64,000 bases of DNA from Natrinema halophilum. GTDB taxonomy: Archaea > Halobacteriota > Halobacteria > Halobacteriales > Natrialbaceae. This document shows, one piece after another, positions 55,901-64,000 of the stretch. Location: contig NZ_CP058601.1 of NCBI RefSeq assembly GCF_013402815.2, positions 2,976,001 to 3,040,000 of the forward strand, in the 5' to 3' direction. A program made the position numbers and the translations under genes. Every line of letters starts with the position of its first letter. Position 1 is the stretch's first letter. The notes under the pieces were generated by a model. That model was not told the origin of the DNA and did no database searches. It saw only the letters and a list, made by a program, of their open reading frames with translations.

Positions 55901-57223
55901 TTAGTCGTGTTCGTGTTCCTCGCGCAGGTGTTCGATCGCGTGGAGTTCGACCACCGGGAAGATTTTGGCGACGGTGAGAAAGAACAGACAGACCATGCCG
56001 ACCGTCCCGGTGATCGAGGCGATTTCGATCAGACTCGGGACGTAGACGCCCGGCACCGCCCCGTAGATGTCGAACGTCGGGTGGAGAAACCCTTCGACGA
56101 CGAACAGGACCTTCTCGAGGATCGTCGCGGTGAGCACGGCCAGGCCGGAGATGACGGCGCGACGTTTGGTGAACAGTGACGGCCGGATCGCCTGAGCGAA
56201 GATGTACGAAAGCGTCACGAAGACCAGCGACATCGACGTGAGGTAGATGGGATTGGTCGCACGGGCCAGCGCCGCGATGGTCAGGTCTATGGGGGCCTGG
56301 AACAGCCCGGTGATGTTCTGCTGGAGCTGGAGCCACAGGAAGAGTAGACAGAAGAAGCCGAGCCAGAGGAGCAAGCCCCGGAAGATGTCGTCGGTGAAGA
56401 TGTGATCCCAGTCGTAGGCGTGCCGGAACGAAAACGCGAGGATGATCACGCCGCTGATGGCCGACGTGAGGGCGATGGTGAGGAACTGCGGGCCCTGTAC
56501 GCCGCCGAACCAGGTCGGATAGTTCGGCAACACGGCGAACAGCCACGGGATGACGCCGCCGTGGAGCAAGAGTGGGGCCATGATGATGATCGCGAGCGCG
56601 AGCCACCAGACCATTCGTTCGACGACTGCGTCTTCTTTCTCGGTGTAGCCGATCGTCATAACACGGTAGATCGGATCGAGGCGATCCGGTAACTGATCGC
56701 GCAGTCGGCTCACGTCGTAGCGCAGGGTCAGTCCGAGGTAGGTCGCCGTCAACACGAAGTAGGCCGTGATGACGGTCACGTCCCACACCAGCGGCGAGGC
56801 GTGGATCGTAATGTGGTAGTGGCCGATGACGCTCGTGACCATCCGGTCGGGTCGGCCGAGGTGAACGATGATGTAGAATCCCGCTGCGGAAAGTCCGCTG
56901 ATGGTGAGCAACTCGGCGAGTCGCGCCACGGGCATATACCGGTCCATTCCGAGGAGCCTGACCGCGGCCGAAAGGATGATCCCTCCGTGGGCGATCCCGA
57001 CCCACCAGATGAACGCGCCGATGTAGATCCCCCACGTGACGCCACCACCGCTGCCCCAGTCACCGAGGGCAGTGACGACCAGCCCCTGTTGTAGCTGATA
57101 GGCCCATCCGACGAGGAAGGCGAGAAGTGCCAGCCCGGCGATGGCGACCAGCACGAGGTACGTCGTCGAGATTGTCCCGATCGGCCGCAGAATGTCGGCC
57201 TCGCTCGGCGTTTTCGTCCCCAT
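55901..57223 (-). CDS. NrfD/PsrC-type membrane quinone-interacting subunit
   Basis: A 440-aa protein with ~8-10 helices. NrfD hallmarks are the loop GVTWGIYIGAFIWWVGIAHGGIILSAAVRLLG, GRPDRMVTSVIGHYHITIHASPLVWDV and APLLLHGGVIPWLFAVLP. These subunits anchor molybdenum or iron-sulfur oxidoreductases and exchange electrons with menaquinone. No catalytic or ferredoxin subunit is next to it in this window, which is unusual. Start ATG 57223 (MGTKTPSEADILRPIG). The C-terminus is cytoplasmic and His/Glu-rich (HAIEHLREEHEHD). Confidence 0.88.
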   Translation of the reverse strand: MGTKTPSEADILRPIGTISTTYLVLVAIAGLALLAFLVGWAYQLQQGLVVTALGDWGSGGGVTWGIYIGAFIWWVGIAHGGIILSAAVRLLGMDRYMPVARLAELLTISGLSAAGFYIIVHLGRPDRMVTSVIGHYHITIHASPLVWDVTVITAYFVLTATYLGLTLRYDVSRLRDQLPDRLDPIYRVMTIGYTEKEDAVVERMVWWLALAIIIMAPLLLHGGVIPWLFAVLPNYPTWFGGVQGPQFLTIALTSAISGVIILAFSFRHAYDWDHIFTDDIFRGLLLWLGFFCLLFLWLQLQQNITGLFQAPIDLTIAALARATNPIYLTSMSLVFVTLSYIFAQAIRPSLFTKRRAVISGLAVLTATILEKVLFVVEGFLHPTFDIYGAVPGVYVPSLIEIASITGTVGMVCLFFLTVAKIFPVVELHAIEHLREEHEHD

Positions 57224-57388
57224 TGTAATACGGTGGACCACATCGTCGGACCACTTGCGTCCCTGCTATGCACTTGCAAGGTGTTCCGGATCGCTTTCGA
57301 AGTGAGCGCCCCACGGGTGGTTTCGACGAGTTCCAACCATATTGGTCAGCGCCGTCACCCCGCTATCCGACGAGGTCCGGGCGCGGGA

Positions 57389-57871
57389 TCACAACTCGAG
57401 CGTGTAGACGACTTCCCGTCGCTGCTGCCCGCCGATCTCGACGTCGTCCTCGTCGGTCGGCTCGAAGCCGTGGCTTTCGTAAAACTCCCGCCCGCCGTCG
57501 TTCGATGCGAGATCGATCGCACACATTCGTTTCATGTTGAAGTCCCGCAGGTCCTCGCGCAACCGTTCGTACAGCGCCGTGCCGGTTCCTTCGCCCTGGT
57601 GGTCCGGATGGACGGACAGTCGCAGGACGTCGCCTTCGTCTTCGGTGACGACGCCGTGGGTGAAACCGACGACCTCCTCGTTTTTCTCCGCAACGAGAAA
57701 CGCGGTGCCGGGCTTCGACAGCGCCGCCTCGAGCGCTTCGTCGCCGTACCACTCGTCGATCGTCTGATCGATCGTGTCCGGATCGAGTTCGTCGTAGGTG
57801 TCGTGCCACGTGTCGCGCGCGACGGCTCGGATCTGCTCGCGGTCGTCGCGGGTGGCTGGTCTGATCTCCAT
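57389..57871 (-). CDS. GNAT acetyltransferase, copy A
   Basis: A 160-aa GCN5-type N-acetyltransferase. The acetyl-CoA motif is RLSVHPDHQGEGTGTALYERL (R/Q-x-x-G-x-G/A), preceded by FLVAEKNEEVVGFTHGVV and followed by the DLASNDGGREFYESHGFEPTDE strand-helix. The conserved N-terminal ARDTWHDTYDELDPDTIDQTIDEWY is nearly repeated in copy B, so they are tandem paralogues. The substrate is unknown. Confidence 0.9.
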   Translation of the reverse strand: MEIRPATRDDREQIRAVARDTWHDTYDELDPDTIDQTIDEWYGDEALEAALSKPGTAFLVAEKNEEVVGFTHGVVTEDEGDVLRLSVHPDHQGEGTGTALYERLREDLRDFNMKRMCAIDLASNDGGREFYESHGFEPTDEDDVEIGGQQRREVVYTLEL

Positions 57872-58075
57872 ATCGCGGCGTACGACAGCGACTGACAAAG
57901 TGATTGCACCGTCTCAGTTAGGTCCTTTATTCCGGTGGATGCGACGCCATCTAAATCGCGTTCGGTGCCGTCGCGAGTTGCGACGGGATGTGGAACGGCC
58001 ACGAGCGATCCACCGGGTGCGGTCTACCGGAGGGAAAATTCGTCCTTCGGACGACCGGGACCGGCCGAATCCGCG

Positions 58076-58555
58076 TTACGACAATTCGAGCGTGTAGACC
58101 GCTTCCGGGTAGTTCTCGCCGTCTATTTCGACTTCACCTTCGTCGGTCTGTTCGAAACCGAGTCCCTCGTAGAAGGCGCGGCTGGTGTCGTTGAACGCGA
58201 AGTCGATCGATCGGACCCGGTCGACGTCGTACGCCTCGAGGTCTGTAATCAGTCGCTCGTGGAGTTTCGAGCCGATTCCCTCCCCCTGATGGTCCGGGTG
58301 GACGTACATGCGGAGAATGTCGGCGCTTTCGCCCTGGGCGACTGCGTGCGTAAAGCCGACGATGTCGTCGTCCTTTTCAGCGACGAGGACGACCGTCCCC
58401 GGCGCCTCGAGGGGCATCGAATCGGTGGTGTACCAGTTGTCGACGGTTCGGTCGATCACGTCCGTCTCGAGTTCGTCGTAGGTGTCGTGCCAGGTGGCAC
58501 GAGCGACGGCCGTGATGGGGTCGAAATCGTCGGCTCGTGCGGATCGGATGTTCAT
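58076..58555 (-). CDS. GNAT acetyltransferase, copy B
   Basis: A 159-aa paralogue of copy A. Matching blocks are ARATWHDTYDELETDVIDRTVDNWY, RMYVHPDHQGEGIGSKLHERL and FNDTSRAFYEGLGFEQTDEGEVEIDGE. Start ATG 58555. The ~200 bp between the copies hold no gene, so each probably has its own promoter. Divergence is substantial, so the duplication is old. Confidence 0.9.
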   Translation of the reverse strand: MNIRSARADDFDPITAVARATWHDTYDELETDVIDRTVDNWYTTDSMPLEAPGTVVLVAEKDDDIVGFTHAVAQGESADILRMYVHPDHQGEGIGSKLHERLITDLEAYDVDRVRSIDFAFNDTSRAFYEGLGFEQTDEGEVEIDGENYPEAVYTLELS

Positions 58556-58689
58556 ACACGTACTTGCGATGAGAGGCTTAAATAACTCGCTCCCGCTGCG
58601 GCGACCGGACCGGTGACGGGACTCGGTTCGGTCGGGTTGATGCGGCGAGTCCCCGCGGTCGGTTCTGCCGATCCGGCGGCCGGGTGCGG

Positions 58690-58986
58690 TCACTCGCGAA
58701 CGTCGAACCCTCTATCGCGGAGCAGTTCCGGAACGCGGTCTCGATGGTCGCCCTGTAGTTCGATGCGGCCCTCGTCTACCGTTCCGCCAGTTCCCAGCGC
58801 ACTCTTGAGATCCGAGGCGGTCGATTCGATTTCGGGGTCGGGCAGGTCGAATCCGTCGATGATGGTCACCGGTTTGTCGTATCGCCGGCTCTCCGTTCGC
58901 AGCGACAGCACTTGCTGGGACGTTTCGAGATCGCCCTGACTGTCCAGTTCCTCGAGGAGGTCGTCGAGGTCGTCTTCCTCTGCCAT
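58690..58986 (-). CDS. SUI1/eIF1-like translation initiation factor
   Basis: A 98-aa protein with the SUI1 fold at residues ~38-98: KPVTIIDGFDLPDPEIESTASDLKSALGTGGTVDEGRIELQGDHRDRVPELLRDRGF. The ALGTGGTV and IELQGDH blocks are the SUI1 signature. It assists start-codon selection on the small ribosomal subunit. The N-terminal ~35 residues are an acidic leader. The 350 bp upstream, to the propeller gene, hold nothing I can support. Confidence 0.88.
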   Translation of the reverse strand: MAEEDDLDDLLEELDSQGDLETSQQVLSLRTESRRYDKPVTIIDGFDLPDPEIESTASDLKSALGTGGTVDEGRIELQGDHRDRVPELLRDRGFDVRE

Positions 58987-59336
58987 GGGTTGGCATGGGT
59001 TGCGAACGGGAATAGCCCTGTCCCTGCCTTCGCAATGGACGCCGTATATCAACACTGACTGTCAGTTCGACAAATCGGCGCGTGACCGTCGTACGGTGTC
59101 GATGCTCCTCGAGACCGGTTCGCCGAGGAAGGCTGCAGCGGAGCGATTTGTCTCCACGGTACACCTCGCGCTCGCCCCCTCCATCTCGCTGACCCGTTGA
59201 CCTGCCGGACCCGTCCGACATTTCGGATTTGCTGTCGATGGCCGGACACTACTGTTCCGCCACGACTCGCTGTTGTCGCGGACAGCGCCGTCGCATCCAC
59301 CCATCGTTATGGCAGTTCGGTCGGTATCCTCACGTC

Positions 59337-60515
59337 GTGATCGAGTGGAACCAGTACAAGGGCGATCCGCACAACTCGGGACTCCGGCGCGACCTCGAGG
59401 GGCCGTCACGCGTCGTCGAGGGCTGGACGACCGACCTCGTCGGCATCCCGGGATCGCCCGTCCTCGACCGCGATACCGTCTACGTCGGCACGAGCCGCGG
59501 GAACTGCTACGCGCTCGAGGCCGAGACGGGCCGGCGGGGGTGGACCTTCGAGACGACGGTCGCGACCGACGCGACGCCGGTCGTCACCCGCGACCGGCTG
59601 TATCTGGCGACGGCAGACGGAACCGTTTACGGGCTTGATTCTACGACGGGCGACCCGCAATGGCGGGTCGAGCTTCCGGGTGCCCTCGAGTCCGCCCTCG
59701 CCCTCTCGGACGGACGTCTCTATGCCGGCCACGCGGACGGTCTGACCGCGCTCGAGGCCGAGATGGGCGCGGAACGCTGGACGTTCGAGACCGAGTCGGC
59801 CGTAGTCGGCTGTCCGGCGACCGCCGACGGGCGTGCGGTCGATCGAAATCGATCGTCCCGGAATCAGCTTTCGGGTACGGTGGACTCGGATCTGTTCGAC
59901 GACGATCACCGGTCAGAGACAGCCGACCGATGGATCGACGAACGGGTGTTCGCAGGGACTGCAAACGGGACGGTACTCGCACTCGAAGCCGAATCTGGCG
60001 ACGAAGTCTGGACCGCGCCGACTGCCGGGGCGGTCACGGCCGGACCGACCGTCGCGGCCGATCGATTGTACGTCGGCGACGACGGGGGAACGATGCTCGC
60101 GCTCGACGCCGTCACCGGCAAGTCGTGGTTCACGTACGAGATTCGCGATTCGCTTACGACGTCCGCGACCGTTCTCGCGGCAGCCGAGACGACGTTCGTC
60201 GGGGGCGCAGACGGCTATTTGCACGTCACCGACACGACCGTCGGCCGCCGCAAACTGCGCGGCTGGCTGTTCTCGCGGAAGGGAATCGAACTCGACGGCC
60301 CCGTCCGTTCCTGTCCCGTCGTCGTCGGCGACATCGTCTGCGTCGGCGATGCTGACGGCTCGCTGTACGGAATCGGCGTCGACGACTGCGACCCTCGCTG
60401 GCACTTCCGGGCCGACGATGCCATCGCGGGCACGCCCGCGGTCGCGCCCGGTCGACTCGTCGTCGGTACCGACGACGGCCGCCTCCGCTGTCTCGAGTGG
60501 GAGACCGACGACTGA
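59337..60515 (+). CDS. PQQ-like beta-propeller protein
   Basis: A ~392-aa propeller with at least seven PQQ-type blades; each carries 'V Y V G T . . G . . Y A L . A . T G . . . W' (GNCYALEAETGRRGWTFET; GTVYGLDSTTGDPQWRVEL; GTMLALDAVTGKSWFTYEI). Start GTG 59337 (WNQYKGDPHNSGLR is the usual first blade); the longer frame is Arg/Cys-rich and rejected. No signal peptide, so cytoplasmic, unlike most relatives. A Ser/Asp-rich loop (~170-200) interrupts one blade. Function unknown; a scaffold is likely. Confidence 0.85.
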   Translation: MIEWNQYKGDPHNSGLRRDLEGPSRVVEGWTTDLVGIPGSPVLDRDTVYVGTSRGNCYALEAETGRRGWTFETTVATDATPVVTRDRLYLATADGTVYGLDSTTGDPQWRVELPGALESALALSDGRLYAGHADGLTALEAEMGAERWTFETESAVVGCPATADGRAVDRNRSSRNQLSGTVDSDLFDDDHRSETADRWIDERVFAGTANGTVLALEAESGDEVWTAPTAGAVTAGPTVAADRLYVGDDGGTMLALDAVTGKSWFTYEIRDSLTTSATVLAAAETTFVGGADGYLHVTDTTVGRRKLRGWLFSRKGIELDGPVRSCPVVVGDIVCVGDADGSLYGIGVDDCDPRWHFRADDAIAGTPAVAPGRLVVGTDDGRLRCLEWETDD

Positions 60516-60775
60516 GGACGCTGAGTCGGGTTCCAGTCAGATCCGTTCGTTTCGGCTCGTTGGATTTTGGACCTCGTTCATTTCGGACTTCGGCTGGTCT
60601 CGGCGCTATTCGGTTTCGGTTTCGGTTTTCCGACGGTCGGCCGGTTGCTTCACTGTCGCGTTCGTTCCCGTCTGAACCGGAAAGTCGCTGTCACACCTCC
60701 CGCCGCAGTCTTGCACTTTCACTTCCACTCTCCTGTTAACGAGGCTTTATGGGGGGTCCGGCACAACGGTGGAGT

Positions 60776-61807
60776 ATGCCCGAAGCAGATCTCGAGACGC
60801 TCCCCGGCGTCGGACCGGCAACCGCAGACAAACTCCACGATGCAGGCTTCGACTCCTTCCAGAGTCTGGCCGTCGCCTCTCCGTCGGAGCTATCGAACAC
60901 GGCCGATGTCGGCGATTCCACCGCGGCGGACATCGTCAACGCGGCTCGCGACGCCGCCGACGTCGGCGGCTTCGAAACCGGGTCGACGGTACTCGAGCGC
61001 CGAAACGAAATCGGCAAACTGAGCTGGCACATCGACGAAGTCGACGACCTGCTCGGCGGCGGAATCGAAACGCAATCGATCACCGAGGTTTACGGCGAGT
61101 TCGGTGCCGGCAAGTCCCAGGTAACCCACCAGATGGCCGTCAACGTCCAGCTTCCGAAGGAGGTCGGCGGCCTCCACGGGAGCGCCATCTTCGTGGACAG
61201 CGAGGACACGTTCCGTCCCGAGCGGATCGACGACATGGTCCGCGGCCTACCTGACGACACCATCGACGCGACGCTCGCGGATCGCGAGATCGAAGGATCG
61301 GCCGACGACGAGGCGGCGGTCGACGAACTCGTCGACGACGTCTTGGAGAAAATCCACGTCGCGAAGGCGTTCAACTCGAACCACCAGATGCTGCTCGCCG
61401 AGAAGTCCAAAGAACTCGCGAGCGAACACGAGGACTCGGAGTACCCCGTTCGGTTGCTCTGCGTCGACTCGCTGACCGCGCACTTCCGCGCGGAGTACGT
61501 CGGCCGGGGCGAACTCGCGAACCGCCAGCAAAAGCTCAACAAGCACCTGCACGACATAGACAAGGTCGGCAACCTCTACAACTGCGCCGTCATCGTCACG
61601 AACCAGGTCGCCTCGAACCCCGACTCGTTCTTCGGCGACCCGACGCAGCCGATCGGTGGCAACATTCTGGGTCACAAGTCCACCTTCCGGATCTATCTCC
61701 GCAAGTCCAAGGGCGACAAGCGTATCGTCCGGCTGGTGGACGCGCCGAACCTCGCGGACGGCGAGGCTGTCATGCGCGTTCAGGACGGCGGACTGAAGCC
61801 GGAGTAA
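60776..61807 (+). CDS. radA: DNA repair and recombination protein RadA
   Basis: A 343-aa archaeal RecA/Rad51 homologue, the strand-exchange protein. An N-terminal HhH domain ([28 protein letters not shown]) precedes the core with Walker A ([19 protein letters not shown]), Walker B ([14 protein letters not shown]), L1/L2 loops ([43 protein letters not shown]) and [20 protein letters not shown]. No intein, and the length is exactly that of other haloarchaeal RadA. TTTATG at ~60746 is a likely TATA box. Start ATG 60776. Confidence 0.98.
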   Translation: MPEADLETLPGVGPATADKLHDAGFDSFQSLAVASPSELSNTADVGDSTAADIVNAARDAADVGGFETGSTVLERRNEIGKLSWHIDEVDDLLGGGIETQSITEVYGEFGAGKSQVTHQMAVNVQLPKEVGGLHGSAIFVDSEDTFRPERIDDMVRGLPDDTIDATLADREIEGSADDEAAVDELVDDVLEKIHVAKAFNSNHQMLLAEKSKELASEHEDSEYPVRLLCVDSLTAHFRAEYVGRGELANRQQKLNKHLHDIDKVGNLYNCAVIVTNQVASNPDSFFGDPTQPIGGNILGHKSTFRIYLRKSKGDKRIVRLVDAPNLADGEAVMRVQDGGLKPE

Positions 61808-62156
61808 CGACCTGCCGTTTCGTTCCCGTTTGATTTCGACGTCATCGTTTTCCCTTTTTTACCGAGTTACTGTGGCCACCGTGCCGTCCGTCGGCGGCAA
61901 TTCGGATTCCATCGACCGGCATCGACGGAGACTCACGCTGCGATCTCGATCTATGGGGCCACAACAACCCGCTGAGCGACAGCGACCCGCGGTACCACGA
62001 TGCCGATCGCCTCTCGAGGCGGCGATCATGGCTGAAGCGATCGGTCGGCCGGACGTCGGGTCCGGGTGCCGGAGATCGCGTGACGTCGAACCGCGGTGCC
62101 TTCGACGTCGGCCGCGCTGTGTCGTCGTTTCCTCGGACGATCTTCGCCCCTCAAAT

Positions 62157-62208
62157 TTTAGGTCTACCTAAAAACCGATACGCTTTTATTGGTTTAGGCG
62201 AACCTAAA
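62157..62208 (+). promoter_or_regulatory. Two DtxR-like palindromes flanking a TATA box
   Basis: TTTAGGTCTACCTAAA (62157-62172) and TTTAGGCGAACCTAAA (62193-62208) flank the TATA-like CTTTTATT (62183-62190). TTAGG-N-CCTAA palindromes are the typical operator of DtxR-family iron regulators of haloarchaea. A repressor bound here would block TBP/TFB, fitting iron control of the siderophore genes that follow. Confidence 0.75.
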
Positions 62209-62214
62209 GTTCGA

Positions 62215-62279
62215 ATGCATCGAACGATAGTACAACGTTCTTCGGGAACGTATCGTCGGCGGACGGAGGGTGAGCTGTC

Positions 62280-62283
<4 letters not shown>
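62215..62283 (+). CDS. 22-aa leader ORF before the siderophore operon
   Basis: ATG at 62215 is ~28 bp after the TATA box, so it would be the first codon of a leaderless mRNA. It reads MHRTIVQRSSGTYRRRTEGE and stops at 62281-62283, overlapping the GTG of the aminotransferase gene (GTGA). A GGAGG lies ~10 bp before that GTG. This looks like translational coupling; the peptide itself has no known family. Confidence 0.5.
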
Positions 62284-63649
<1,366 letters not shown>

Positions 63650-63653
<4 letters not shown>

Positions 63654-64000
63654 CTGGCGACGAGGGTGCGGAGTCGCTCCGCCCGAGAACCGACGCACCA
63701 ACGCCGCCCGCGGCCGCGGATGCCTTTCTCGGCCATCCCGACGGCAACGCCGCGTACGAGGACGCGATTCGTCGGGCGCGTGACGCTCTCGTCGAGTCGT
63801 TCGCGACGGCCGAGGGCCCGTATTCGGGGCCCGATCCCGAGGCGCTTCGGAAGCAGCTGGATGAACTGGCCGTCTTCCCCGACGAGGGCGAGTCGGTCGA
63901 GGTCGTCCTCGAGACGGTCGCCGACGAAATACTCGATCGCTCCGTTCGCGTTCACGACCCCGGCTGCGTCGCCCATCTCCACTGTCCGCCGGCGATTCCT
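63650..64000 (+). CDS. L-2,4-diaminobutyrate decarboxylase (3' partial)
   Basis: The first 117 residues of a group II PLP decarboxylase, cut by the window edge: LGHPDGNAAYEDAIRRARDALVESF ... ETVADEILDRSVRVHDPGCVAHLHCPPAI. The HDP...AHLHCPP segment is the N-terminal substrate-side motif of diaminobutyrate/glutamate decarboxylases. It overlaps dat by 4 bp, so it is the second siderophore step (1,3-diaminopropane). Siderophore synthetases are expected further downstream. Confidence 0.88.

Overview
The window is a piece of an extreme halophilic archaeon (class Halobacteria). Proteins are very acidic, and the bulk of the DNA is GC-rich with frequent CTCGAG/CGACG words. Information-processing genes are archaeal (PCNA, Orc1/Cdc6, RadA, SUI1). 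Twin TatC translocases, a GCS2 ligase, HalOD1 and amphi-Trp small proteins and TnpB-only IS elements also fit. Closest type is probably the Natrialbales group, but I cannot place the genus from sequence alone.

Layout. 1-9 kb: end of a secreted TasA/SipW-type protein, HalOD1 protein, pcna, asparaginase, polysaccharide deacetylase, TnpB element 1 inserted beside a truncated ORF, rlmE/TRAM and a 58-aa ribbon-helix-helix gene. 9-16 kb: a divergent unknown/winged-helix pair, TnpB element 2, then divergent tatC2 (fused double TatC) and tatC1 with a repetitive acidic N-terminus. 16-28 kb: core genes (amphi-Trp, larE, GCS2 ligase, PrpD, DUF368/PopT, tandem SagB-like oxidoreductase, MutS-like ATPase). 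28-32 kb: a tight minus-strand operon joining a decayed GTP cyclohydrolase III to a medium-chain dehydrogenase, a PTPS-fold protein with altered active site, a GT4 glycosyltransferase and a methyltransferase. 32-41 kb: ParB-like protein, orc1, SLC13/RCK carrier, DUF2267, a Tat-exported DUF4397 protein and uvrB.

41-55.7 kb is clearly different: AT-richer, full of broken genes, and probably acquired. It carries two overlapping ABC exporter halves, an intact GTP cyclohydrolase III, a broken amidohydrolase, a GH50-like glycosidase, a decayed ABC exporter, archaeal-type riboflavin synthase, lumazine synthase, bacterial-type riboflavin synthase and a divergent IleRS-like protein. The GTP cyclohydrolase III and the three flavin enzymes could make riboflavin precursors and riboflavin. 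The exporters and the synthetase paralogue hint at a specialised product or at self-resistance. The only intact GTP cyclohydrolase III in the window lies on this island while the other copy is dead, so the island may have taken over an essential step.

55.9-64 kb: NrfD-type membrane protein, two tandem GNAT acetyltransferases, SUI1, a PQQ-like propeller, radA, and the start of a siderophore operon (diaminobutyrate aminotransferase then decarboxylase, cut by the window edge). The operon is preceded by two DtxR-like palindromes around the TATA box. Three copies of a ~110-bp MITE-like hairpin element lie at 4.0, 8.0 and 18.8 kb.
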